Shown: positions 1 through 8,166, counted from the stretch's first letter. The stretch is DNA of 8,796 bases from JAFGPJ01 sp964439135 (GCA_964439135.1 CAYTNN010000187.1:1-8796), one strand, 5' to 3'. The notes: generated by a model not told the origin, from the letters alone. A program made the numbers and translations.

Positions 1-1
1 C

Positions 2-994
2 GAGGATCGCGTTCCACGTATCCGGCGTTTCGAGCATCGCGTTGGGGAACATGCATCCGTCCCAGCAGATATGCTGGATGCCGCGCGCCGCGGCGTCCTT
101 GAGCCAGTAGCCCGCGCAGCGAACGATGTCGAGCTTGCCACTAGGATCGTCGGCCGGGCAGTGCTTGCCCGTCTTGTCGTGCGCACCAGCGCCGTGCACC
201 TCGCCATCGTTCTGAGCCACGTGGAAGTCGATCGTCCAGGGCCGCAGCTTGTCGACCATCTTTTCGTAAGCGGCGTAGAACTCTTCCTCCGAATAGCCGG
301 GCTGCAGCAGTGCATGTTCCGGTGCATTGTAGCCCATCAAAAACAGGTACGTGTGGGCCATATCGGCCTGGAAGCCAAGCGTCTCCGGCATTCCGACGGC
401 TTCCAGGAGATCGAGCATGTCCTTCCAACTGTGCATGCCGGCCCAGCAGATCTCGCCCTCGGCGGCCAGGCGTTCACCGTGGTCGGCGGCGATTTTGGCC
501 GCTTCGCGGAACGTCTCGGCGATTTTAGCGGTGTTCGCCTTTGGATCTTCACGCCATTTTTCGACGCCGAACTCCGCCGAGTCGATCCGTATCACGCCGT
601 ACTTGCGCACGCCATGCTCGTTGAACACACCGGCGATGCGACAAGCCATGCGCACGGCGTTGAGAAACTTCTCGCGAGCTGCTTTATCACCCATTGCCGA
701 ATCGCCGATCGTGCCGGGCCAAACCGGGGCGACAAGCGAGCCGACATTAAAACCGTATCCCTGAATCAGGTCGGCGATCTTCTTCAGTTCGTCGTCGCTG
801 GCGTTAGGGTCGGTGTGCGGCAGGAAAAGGAAGTAGTCAATCCCATCGAACTTCTGGCCGTCCACTTCCGCGCCGGCGGTCAATTCGAGCATCCGTTCGA
901 GACTGATCGGTGGCTCCTGGCCGGGTTCATTTCCTTTGCCGACCAGCCCGGGCCACATGGCATTGTGAAGTTTGGGGAGGGTATCCGAACTCAT
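2..994 (-). CDS. Sugar phosphate isomerase/epimerase-like TIM-barrel protein (3' end beyond window)
   Basis: My translation gives 331 uninterrupted residues from ATG at 994 to the left edge; the stop lies outside the window. The start is supported by AAGGAG about seven bases upstream. The protein opens MSSDTLPKLHNAMWPGLVGK, with no signal peptide, so it should be cytoplasmic. It fits the xylose isomerase-like TIM barrel (AP_endonuc_2) superfamily, whose members isomerise or epimerise sugars or sugar acids using a divalent metal. Candidate metal ligands at barrel strand ends are E181 (GEICWAGMHSW), D211 and H214 (GFQADMAHTYL), H258 (DFHVAQNDG) and D312 (ICWDGCMF). The family is usually near 280-350 residues, so little should be missing. 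It lies 108 bases downstream of the GH116 gene on the same strand, suggesting a role on a sugar released by the exported glycosidases. The exact reaction is unknown; members are annotated as isomerases, epimerases or dehydratases interchangeably. Confidence 0.85.
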   Translation of the reverse strand, partial: MSSDTLPKLHNAMWPGLVGKGNEPGQEPPISLERMLELTAGAEVDGQKFDGIDYFLFLPHTDPNASDDELKKIADLIQGYGFNVGSLVAPVWPGTIGDSAMGDKAAREKFLNAVRMACRIAGVFNEHGVRKYGVIRIDSAEFGVEKWREDPKANTAKIAETFREAAKIAADHGERLAAEGEICWAGMHSWKDMLDLLEAVGMPETLGFQADMAHTYLFLMGYNAPEHALLQPGYSEEEFYAAYEKMVDKLRPWTIDFHVAQNDGEVHGAGAHDKTGKHCPADDPSGKLDIVRCAGYWLKDAAARGIQHICWDGCMFPNAMLETPDTWNAIL

Positions 995-1006
995 ATTTAG
1001 CTCCTT

Positions 1007-1085
1007 AATATTGACTATTTACTATTGAATATTGACTATTTGAGAATTGTCAAGAGCATAATTAGTAAATTGAAAATAGTCAATA
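1007..1085. repeat. AT-rich direct and inverted repeat tract between genes
   Basis: The 14-mer AATATTGACTATTT occurs at 1007-1020 and again, unchanged, at 1028-1041. Its core TATTGACTATTT is inverted at 1074-1085 (AAATAGTCAATA), giving 12-base arms that could pair around a 32-base loop. Related fragments (ACTATTGAAT, AGTCAATTC) fill the rest. There is no GC-rich stem with a T-tail, so it is not a classical terminator. It looks like an iterated intergenic repeat that happens to fill the junction between the GH116 and TIM-barrel genes. Confidence 0.7.
1026..1083 (-). promoter_or_regulatory. Possible promoter(s) for the TIM-barrel gene
   Basis: Two sigma70-like arrangements read leftwards in the spacer. 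One has TTGACT (1083-1078), a 17-base spacer and TATGCT (1060-1055). The other has a perfect TTGACA (1053-1048), a 16-base spacer and TATTCA (1031-1026). Either would give a leader of a few dozen bases ending in the AAGGAG site of the gene starting at 994. The TTGAC motif also belongs to the local repeat unit, so the match may be by chance. The alternative is read-through from the GH116 gene. Confidence 0.3.
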
Positions 1086-1102
1086 GTCAATTCAACAGCC
1101 TG

Positions 1103-3919
1103 TTACTTTTCTTTTCGATGGATAGCCACTTCCAGCGTCTGGTCTTCGTTGACGAGTTGTCCTTCCGACAGTTTGATTTCTATTCGGCCGTCTTTGAGTG
1201 TATAACTGCTTCTGACGGCTGTATTACCCAATGTAACGGTCACTCCGGCCACGTCAAAATCATCCGGAATCGCAAAAGCAAGAGATTCGACACTAAGCCT
1301 GCCCCAGCTCACGGTAATCTGCTCACGTTGCGTCTTTTCGTCCCGCTTTTGAGTGAATGTTCCCCATCCCTCGGCGGCTGTAAAGGCGGCAGAGAAGTTA
1401 TCAGGCGTGATCTTGGGTGCAAAGCCAATGTGTTTCTTCGGGCCATGATACTCATAGCCGGCCAGCGCCGTATAGACACCCCAGCTTGCCATCGCCCTGG
1501 CGTAATGGTCGCCGCACTCAACCTCGTTGAAGGGATTGTGCCTGGCGGGGTTGTAACGTTTCTGGATACCGTAACAGATTGCAATAGCCTCATCCACCAT
1601 TCCTTCCCAGACCATGTGGCCGGCGACCTGGTACTCGATGCCCGTCCATATCTCGCTTCGATAACGAACTCCTTCTTCTATATAGTCGCTCTTGGGCCAG
1701 GTGCAGGTGAACAGGCCGGGCTCACCGGCTCTGGCAAACCATCGCTCCGGCTTATGGACAGCATTATAAGGCCCGATATCAGGCGTCCAGTTATATTTCC
1801 AGACCGACCGCAGAGCTTTGCCGACATACCCGGTCGGATAGATATAGCCCAGGCCGAGCTGATGTGCCCAGCCCTGGCCGAAAAGCTGGTCGGACAAACA
1901 TCCTTTCTCATACTGATATTTCGGATACTTCTGCAGGTCTACGTCCTGAATGAAATATTCGCCGTCCCAGAGCCGCTCGACCGTGAGCCGGCTGCCGCTT
2001 TCGAATATCCTGGCGGCACGTTCGGCGAACTGCTCGTCGCCCATATCTTTTGCCATTTCCTCGCCGGCACGAAGCGCAGCTAAGTACAGCGAGCCGACAA
2101 ACGTATTAGCGCCCTCGAAGTTGATGTCGTATGTATTGTGCTGGCTGGCCTCGATGAGACCGTCATCGTTACCATCTCTGTCGATGGAAAACTCCAGCGC
2201 CTTTTTAATGCTGGGCCAGTTGCGTTTCAGGAAGGCGTTGTCCGCGGACATCTGATGTTCGCGATAGGCTTTAAGCACGGTTCCGCACTGGCCGTCGGCG
2301 GCGTAGGCGCGATTGCTCCGAAAACCGACCAGGCCGCTCTCGGAATCGAATCCCTGCCCGAAATCCTGCATCTCTCTTGCGCTTCGCTCAAGCTCAGGGA
2401 ACAAGCGGGCCGGAGCGTGTGCATAATTCCATACATGGGTACAAGTGCCCTCGCAGCAGCCGACCCCTTCCCATGCCCAAAATCGGCCGTTCTGCCACCA
2501 CTGGCACGTCCCCGTAGCCAGGTTGCTCACGGTCGAATGCAGCCGGAATAGCAGCCACCGGGGCAGCGTGCTGTTCACGTAGTATGTCTTGTACCATTTT
2601 GCTGTATCGCCGGTAAGGCGGCTCCAGTCGTCCGAGACGTAATGAGCGACCTCGGCGGCACTGTTGAAGCGGTTAGCGTATTCATGGCCGTGCTCGTGAT
2701 TCGGAAAGAACCAGGTCAAAACAAATTTAAAGACATGTCTGGCGTGAGGCTCCAATTCGAAGGTTCGGCTCGCAATTGCAGCACTGCGCCTGCTGGTGAC
2801 AGGATACGAAATATCCTCTTCGGCGTGGAGTTTTACATCCCGATCGCCAACAGCATCAAGAAGTGTGTTCGCTTCCTGAGACGAAGCCCCATTCTCCAAA
2901 AGAGCCAGCACCATCGAGCCGTAGTCGGGAAGTTTTTCAATCGGCCCTATCGGTCCTTCGTGCGAATTGTCCGAGATCTCGATCTCGTCGATGTTGATAT
3001 GCCCCCAGCCGCCGGAATGTTTATCGACTATCTCGATTTTTGCCGTCTTGCCCTCGAATTCCTGCACGTTCCAGAAATACCATTCGAGCTTTTCGTTATT
3101 TTTGCCGGTCGCCGTGCGTACAACCTTGCCGTCTATAATCAGGTTGATGCAGGTCTGGCCGGCATGACCGCCGCCGCCAATTAAAAAGTTGATGAACTTG
3201 CGCGAGATTTTAAATGACGGGCAGGTTAGCGTACCGCCAGGCCCGTCTCCGCCCAGAAACGTATTGACAAGCCCTTTTCCCAGAAAACCGCTAACCTCTT
3301 GCTGACTGGCAAGTGTGCCCTTTGCGGGACCTTTGCCGAAGGCTTCTCCCGCCGCCTCCCATTTTCCATAGTCCGTGCCCTCGAAATCGGCCAGCACGAT
3401 TTTCGCCCGAGGTTCCGCGGCCTCTTTGGGTAAAGGTGCCTTCTCGGCCGTGTGCACAATCAGGGTCCGTTCTTTTTCATTGACTATCCGGGTTCGGCGC
3501 AGAGCGTTAACCGCCTTGGCCGAATCAATCAGGACGGCGTTCTCAAGCCAGCCTACAATGCCGGTAGTGACATTCTCATCGGAAACATTCTCCACGACGA
3601 CGCTTAGCATCGTAGCCGGCAGAGCAGAATCTTTCGCGTTCAGCGGAATAAAGGGCGATGAACACGTCATTGAGACCTTCACCGGGAAAGCATCATCACT
3701 GTATCGAACAAAAGCAATCGGATATTCACCGGCAAAATCCACTGTCCCGAAATCCCGGTCCAAAGTCTTTGCGGAAGTCTTGCCGTCCTTTTTCACGACG
3801 ACGGTAAAACCGGAATCGACGGGCGAATCCGGCCGGTATGCCCGGTAATTTTTTGCGCCATAACCGGTGAAAACGTGGCGATTGAAGATTTGCCAGAGGG
3901 CGAAAGTGCCGTCGCCCCT
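1103..3919 (-). CDS. GH116-type glycosidase with inserted beta-sandwich module (5' end lost in assembly gap)
   Basis: 938 residues are visible, entering from the gap and ending at TAA (1103-1105). Numbering from the gap edge, the fragment opens RGDGTFALWQIFNR, the start of the GH116 N-terminal beta-sandwich, so only the extreme N terminus (probably with a signal peptide) is missing. That domain is interrupted at about residues 170-318 by a module (LADFEGTDYGKW to GWGHINIDEIEI) of a kind I associate with GH32 fructan-active proteins. It resumes through FVLTWFFPNH (about 399-408). The (alpha/alpha)6 catalytic domain follows, with WAWEGVGCCEGTCTHVWNY, DGNDDGLIE, QHNTYDINFEGANTF, CLSDQLFGQGWAHQLGLG and NPFNEVECGDHYARAMASW. 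By comparison with human GBA2 (E527/D677), the likely nucleophile is E483 (WEG; E490 is an alternative) and the acid/base D598 (NTYD). Known GH116 enzymes remove beta-linked glucose, xylose or N-acetylglucosamine; specificity here is unknown. An extracytoplasmic location is inferred. Confidence 0.85.
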   Translation of the reverse strand, partial: RGDGTFALWQIFNRHVFTGYGAKNYRAYRPDSPVDSGFTVVVKKDGKTSAKTLDRDFGTVDFAGEYPIAFVRYSDDAFPVKVSMTCSSPFIPLNAKDSALPATMLSVVVENVSDENVTTGIVGWLENAVLIDSAKAVNALRRTRIVNEKERTLIVHTAEKAPLPKEAAEPRAKIVLADFEGTDYGKWEAAGEAFGKGPAKGTLASQQEVSGFLGKGLVNTFLGGDGPGGTLTCPSFKISRKFINFLIGGGGHAGQTCINLIIDGKVVRTATGKNNEKLEWYFWNVQEFEGKTAKIEIVDKHSGGWGHINIDEIEISDNSHEGPIGPIEKLPDYGSMVLALLENGASSQEANTLLDAVGDRDVKLHAEEDISYPVTSRRSAAIASRTFELEPHARHVFKFVLTWFFPNHEHGHEYANRFNSAAEVAHYVSDDWSRLTGDTAKWYKTYYVNSTLPRWLLFRLHSTVSNLATGTCQWWQNGRFWAWEGVGCCEGTCTHVWNYAHAPARLFPELERSAREMQDFGQGFDSESGLVGFRSNRAYAADGQCGTVLKAYREHQMSADNAFLKRNWPSIKKALEFSIDRDGNDDGLIEASQHNTYDINFEGANTFVGSLYLAALRAGEEMAKDMGDEQFAERAARIFESGSRLTVERLWDGEYFIQDVDLQKYPKYQYEKGCLSDQLFGQGWAHQLGLGYIYPTGYVGKALRSVWKYNWTPDIGPYNAVHKPERWFARAGEPGLFTCTWPKSDYIEEGVRYRSEIWTGIEYQVAGHMVWEGMVDEAIAICYGIQKRYNPARHNPFNEVECGDHYARAMASWGVYTALAGYEYHGPKKHIGFAPKITPDNFSAAFTAAEGWGTFTQKRDEKTQREQITVSWGRLSVESLAFAIPDDFDVAGVTVTLGNTAVRSSYTLKDGRIEIKLSEGQLVNEDQTLEVAIHRKEK

Positions 3920-4019
3920 NNNNNNNNNNNNNNNNNNNNNNNNNNNNNNNNNNNNNNNNNNNNNNNNNNNNNNNNNNNNNNNNNNNNNNNNNNNNNNNNN
4001 NNNNNNNNNNNNNNNNNNN
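3920..4019. other. Assembly gap of exactly 100 N
   Basis: One hundred consecutive Ns, a usual scaffolding placeholder for a gap of unknown length. It falls between the unfinished toroid domain on the right and the first beta-strands of the GH116 domain on the left. The real sequence probably holds the end of the first protein, an intergenic stretch, and the start and signal peptide of the second, so it is likely longer than 100 bases. Confidence 0.97.
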
Positions 4020-7000
4020 ACGTGGTTGTTCCAGTCCACGCCTTCGGTCAGGAAACCGTGCCGGCCGTGATGATGTTTGGCAATCGCCCGCAGGATGGTC
4101 AGCCCATCGGCAAGATATGACTCATTATTGGTATCGATATAAGCTTCGAAATACGCCAGTGCCGCTTCGGCATTCTCCCAAAGGTACGACGTGTCCCAGC
4201 TCTTTTCCATGTAGAGCAGGCCTTTAGTCTGCACGCCGTTTCTGTCATCGGTCATCTTGAACTGCTCCAGGCCGGCAAGACATTTATCATAGGCAAAATT
4301 GCGGATTGTTTCGTCGCCGAGCAGCCTGGCCGCTTCTCGCAGGACGCGAAACGCCACGGAGTACGCAACGTTTTCATGCTCGTCATAAGTATCGTGATTA
4401 ATGCTGCCGAATATCCCCCCCGCTTTAATGAATGCTCCAATCTTATCTTTTATTGTGTCTTTGTAATCGGCCAGACCCCGCTGCGTCAGGCCGGTACATA
4501 ATTGAATGATAAACAGCCCATCGGCGCTTTTCTCGAAGAGAATATCGCCATCCCCGTAGGCATTTTGCGGGTAATGCTCGCCGGTCGGCTTGCAGCGCCG
4601 CGGATACCAGCCGTTGGATGTCGATTTTATATTAGCTTCGATCCACGCCGCACATTTCGCGGCGGCCTGATGCATCTTGTTTTTTCTTTCACCCTCCAGA
4701 AGGTCGCCGAAGATAAGAAGCTGGTAGGCAATCTTCGCCATTGAGCCGGGACAAAACCAGTTGCTTTTGTGCTGGTAATTGAGGCAAAATTCATTCTTCG
4801 CCATGTCACGATAGCCGGTGATAAATCCGGTATCATAATCGATGAATCCGTCTTCCAGAACATGGTTCAGCAGCAAAATCGCTTTTTTCGCCAGGGCCGG
4901 ATCTCCGTCGTGCATGGCAAACATATATAATTCGTAAGCGCCGCCGACGGCGTTCGCCGCCCAGCCGGGTCCTTCAAGGTCGCCAAAATCGTGCCAGTGC
5001 ATTATCTCGCCGGCCTGGTCCACAAAGCTCGATTTGCACGCCAGCCTTCCCTCAAAAGGGACGAGAGTGCCCTCCGCAAAACGCACGGAGTCCCTCGCCG
5101 ATTCAAGAATCGTATAAGAAGGATTCTCCGGCAGATAGAAACTTGCCCCGACTTCTTGAAGCTTGATATAATCGAGCCCGAGCATATAGTTTTTCACGGC
5201 CTTTTCATTCGCGCCGACAATTTCAAACCTGAGTTTATGCTCGCCCTTATCGAGTTGGTGAATACCCATATCCAGCTCGCCGGTCGCGACCACGCCGTTG
5301 TTGAAAAGGTCGATCGGTTTGCCGAGCTTTTTGCCGTCCAGATAAATCTGAACGATGCCGTAATCAATCGCTTTTGTAAGCTGCATTTTCAAACGATACG
5401 CCGCAGTTTTCTCCACGGGCACAGCCAGATCGAGCGTGTCACCCGGCTTGGCATCGATCCACCACAGGTGTGCATCACCGCTCCAACCGGTACCGAAGCC
5501 GTACATATCCTGCAACTCGGCGCGGCCGGCCGTCTTTGCGATGATTTTCAGCTTCTCGCCCTCCAGCGCGCCTTTGATTTTAAAGACTTCTATTTCGCTC
5601 CAGTACCCTTTGCGCTGCTCGACAGGCACCGGCTCATAAGGATCGCTCTGTCCGGCCGCCTGGTACCAGTACACCGTAGAAGCATACAGCGTCGGCTTGC
5701 TGTTCGGATAATATTTCTCGATGGCGGCCTCGAACGAACTCTGGAACGGCACGTTGTCGGTGATGTGCCAGCGGTTCACGGAGATGTGGCCGCGATTGCT
5801 CATGCTGATCGTCTGATTGTGGTAGCAGTTGGTAAACAATTCCGGGTTGCACCAGGCGTAGCCGAAATAATCCTCGGAGCCGGTCCCGATAGTCGAGGGG
5901 AATTTCTCGCCGTCCACGAAGAATTTCTCGTCACCCTCGCCCCACCATCCGCCGCGAGGATTCCACACGTGCAGCATAACGCCGCAGAACCGCCCCCGCC
6001 CTTGCGTCTTGAGCATCGTCCAGTCGATCACCCGGCGCTCGGGATCTTCGGGCAGAAAATCATCTCGATGCCACTTGGCGTGAAACCTTCCGAGCTTCTC
6101 AATCGGCTTTGTAACAGGAGCATGACTGATTGTAAAACTAACCTGGCGTTCCTTCTCCCCATCATTAGCCAGTTCTATCAGCGCGCTTTTGCCAAACGGC
6201 ATATACCAGTTACTATAAAATCCTTTTTCCGTCATACCCAAAGGCAGGGATTTATACCTGTTCACGCCCGGAGCGGTCCCGAAGAAATCTCCCAGCGGCG
6301 TGCAGACACTCGGTTTCGATTCGCCGTCCCAGTAAATCCGCAAAACAAGCTCACGAAGTATGTCCCGGTCATCGGGAGATTCAGGTAAATCCATATTGAC
6401 CATGAGAGCCGTAATGGCTCGCTTGCCCTTGAGCCGGGCAACCGTCGCGGTTGCGCCGGGCTTAACCGTAAGCGGCTCGGCCTCAATAGTGACTTGCCCC
6501 CGCCGCCGGCCGGCAGGATTGACGCCGGATCGAGTAAGAATCTCATTCGCCTTGTCGAGTGCCTTCGATTCGGCAGCGGAGAGTTCTCGTTTGAACGTCG
6601 GCAGGATTGTGCCCTTCGGATACGTTGTGTATGTAAAGTGATAATACCTGCCCCAGTCCCCTTCGCCCATGATCTTGCACGATCTTTTGAAAGGAATCGG
6701 CACATAGTTATTCCGCCCGCGCGCGGTCGTGTGCACCAGGGCCGGTCGCGTGAAGGGCTTATTCTCGCAGTTGAAATAACCGTCGAAAGGCAAATCGACA
6801 ACGGGCTGCTCGTTTCCATCGAGATATATCTTGACGTGCCCCTGGTTGGCCAGCGCAGACCAGATTCGCCAAATCACCGCCGGACCTTCTATCTCCGCGA
6901 AGACCTGTGTGTCTCCTTCCTTGCGGATGATGCCGTCTCCGTCGCCGTTTGCCGCCCAGTCGATATATTTGCCGGATGCACTGTCGTACTTGCTGCGCCG

Positions 7001-7195
7001 GTCATAACTCGACCACTGGACGCATTTCTCGCCAGTAGCGGGCAGCGTCGCCAGATGTTCCATATCCGTAAGCCGACCGACAAGATCAACGTATGTCAAT
7101 CTCTCGGCGGCGGTTGCGGGAGATGCCCGGCCTAATCCAAAGAATACGCAGATTACGAGAGCCGTTACGATTGAAGGTATGCAGGATTTTCTCAT
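4020..7195 (-). CDS. Secreted GH172 (DUF2961) glycosidase with C-terminal alpha/alpha-toroid-like domain (3' end lost in gap)
   Basis: 1058 residues are visible from ATG at 7195, preceded by AAAGGAAG at suitable spacing. Residues 1-30 form a signal peptide (basic MRKS, hydrophobic core, SPATAA), so the protein is exported. Residues about 35-520 match GH172/DUF2961, including VFAEIEGPAVIWRIWSA, LPFDGYF, WWGEGDEKFFVDGE and STIGTGSEDYFGYAW. E420 and E441 are 21 residues apart, as are the catalytic Glu270 and Glu291 I recall for the founding Bifidobacterium difructose-dianhydride enzyme, so they are the probable nucleophile and acid/base. Known GH172 members act on alpha-D-fructofuranosides or alpha-D-arabinofuranosides. 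Residues about 565-682 form a jelly-roll-like module (AYRLKMQLTKA, VQIYLDGKKLG, HKLRFEIVGAN, GLDYIKL). Residues about 690-1058 are helix-rich with six-hairpin-toroid style segments (DLEGPGWAANAVGGAYELY, NGWYPRRCKPTGEHYP, LWENAEAALAYFEAYI). No catalytic assignment is possible for the toroid. It stops mid-domain at the gap. Confidence 0.85.
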
Positions 7196-7278
7196 CGTTC
7201 ACTTCCTTTCATTTTATGACAGGCGAATACGAACAATTCAAACCACACTTGAGCCTTGATAGCTGCGTATTCTAATAG

Positions 7279-7333
7279 AAAAGCTCGCTCTTGCCAATGC
7301 GTCTTGAAAAATACATTGGCAAAACGAGCTTTT
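7279..7333 (-). terminator. Long stem-loop, probable terminator of the small exported-protein gene
   Basis: The arm AAAAGCTCGCTCTTGCCAATG (7279-7299) pairs with CATTGGCAAAACGAGCTTTT (7314-7333), a stem of about 20 pairs with one bulge and a 14-base loop. Read leftwards, it ends in a short T-run (TTTTCTATT). It begins 120 bases after the stop of the gene at 7453-8166 and ends about 84 bases before the GH172 start. This suggests that the two genes are separately transcribed. The stem is AT-flanked on both sides and could act in both directions. The rest of the 7196-7452 spacer holds a weaker imperfect hairpin near 7378-7413 and nothing else I can name. Confidence 0.6.
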
Positions 7334-7452
7334 ATGAAACGAAGCGATTTTAAACGTCCCGAAAGTTCAAGCAACGTCTTCGTATCGGCAGCCGGAAATG
7401 CTTGCTGTCGAAGCTCTTTAGCTTAAATTCAGGTGTTTTATGCCGGAATCTG

Positions 7453-8166
7453 TTATTCAGTTTTTTCCTGTCTGACCGGCCTTTCCCTGCGCTGCCCCGG
7501 CTCGCCTTCACGAGGTCTTTGTTGCGGCGACCGAATTCTGCTTTGGGATTCACGCTGGTAGCTGACAATCAGCTTATCGAGACGGTCGGCCGTCTGTGTG
7601 GCTTTTTCTCGTAAAGCCAGCTTGTGAATCTCCCTTAGCTCACTAAGACGCGCAGGAGGTTCTGCTGCCCGTCTGCCCGGAGCCTTAAATTTTACAAGCT
7701 CTTGCTCAATCGCCCCAATTGCGATTTGTCGCTCTCTCATTGCCGCCATCATCTTTTCTCTGAGTTTGGCCCTGTCTTCTGCAGAAAGCTCACGAAACTC
7801 GCTACGATTTTCAGGCGTCCCAACTTCTATGGCTGCTTTTAGCTTGGCAACCTGTGCTTCAATCGCTTTGATCGAATTGAGTTGTGCATCACGTCCCATG
7901 CCTCCGGGCCTGGAGCCAAATCTTTCACGCATTTGGTCCTGAAGCTTTGCCCTGTCCTCATCAGACATATTCTCCCATTGCTTTCTTCTTTCGAGCATTT
8001 CAGCCCTGAATTTCTCTCGCTCTTCCGGCGACATATTCTGGAATCTTTGCCTCATATCCTGCCGTTGCTCTGTCCGGCCGGCTACCTGCTCATTTTGCCC
8101 AAAAGCGTTGAAAGCCACAATCAGAACTGCCAGAACAATGGCGATTGACACTACATACCTTTTCAT
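7453..8166 (-). CDS. Small exported charged coiled-coil protein with repeated SxE[ED]RxK motif
   Basis: A protein of 237 residues from the ATG at about 8166. GGAG lies nine bases upstream, so this start is preferred over an in-frame TTG five codons earlier that overlaps the ribosome site. Residues 1-23 are a clear signal peptide (MKRYVVSIAIVLAVLIVAFN, then AFG before QNEQ), placing the product in the periplasm or outside. The mature part is almost all helix-forming and very rich in R, E, K and Q. A short motif occurs three times: NMSPEEREKFRAEM (44-57), NMSDEDRAKLQDQM (66-79) and LSAEDRAKLREKM (127-139). A further helical stretch spans about 175-210, and the last 25 residues are a disordered R/E/P/Q tail. 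The pattern loosely recalls Spy/CpxP-like periplasmic helical proteins, but I do not recognise a specific family and assign no function. A stem-loop separates it from the GH172 gene, so co-transcription is doubtful. Confidence 0.75.
   Translation of the reverse strand: MKRYVVSIAIVLAVLIVAFNAFGQNEQVAGRTEQRQDMRQRFQNMSPEEREKFRAEMLERRKQWENMSDEDRAKLQDQMRERFGSRPGGMGRDAQLNSIKAIEAQVAKLKAAIEVGTPENRSEFRELSAEDRAKLREKMMAAMRERQIAIGAIEQELVKFKAPGRRAAEPPARLSELREIHKLALREKATQTADRLDKLIVSYQRESQSRIRSPQQRPREGEPGQRRERPVRQEKTE

Noticed and set aside
3897..3917. Short inverted repeat (GGGCGA/TCGCCC) beside the gap as a mobile-element end
   Set aside because: It is produced by codons for the conserved RGDGTFAL motif and has no partner across the gap.
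4991..6388. A 465-codon plus-strand open frame
   Set aside because: It lies wholly antisense to the GH172 domain. Its translation has no recognisable domain, while the minus frame carries clear GH172 motifs. The same applies to the plus frames at 1025-2083, 71-1000 and 6494-7135.
1103..7195. A single 2030-residue GH172-GH116 fusion protein
   Set aside because: The join exists only through 100 placeholder Ns. Both flanking domains are incomplete at the gap, which fits two separate genes better.
7213..7241. TTGAAT-17-CATAAA as a promoter for the GH172 gene
   Set aside because: Spacing is good, but transcription would begin inside the ribosome-binding site about ten bases before the ATG, leaving no usable leader.
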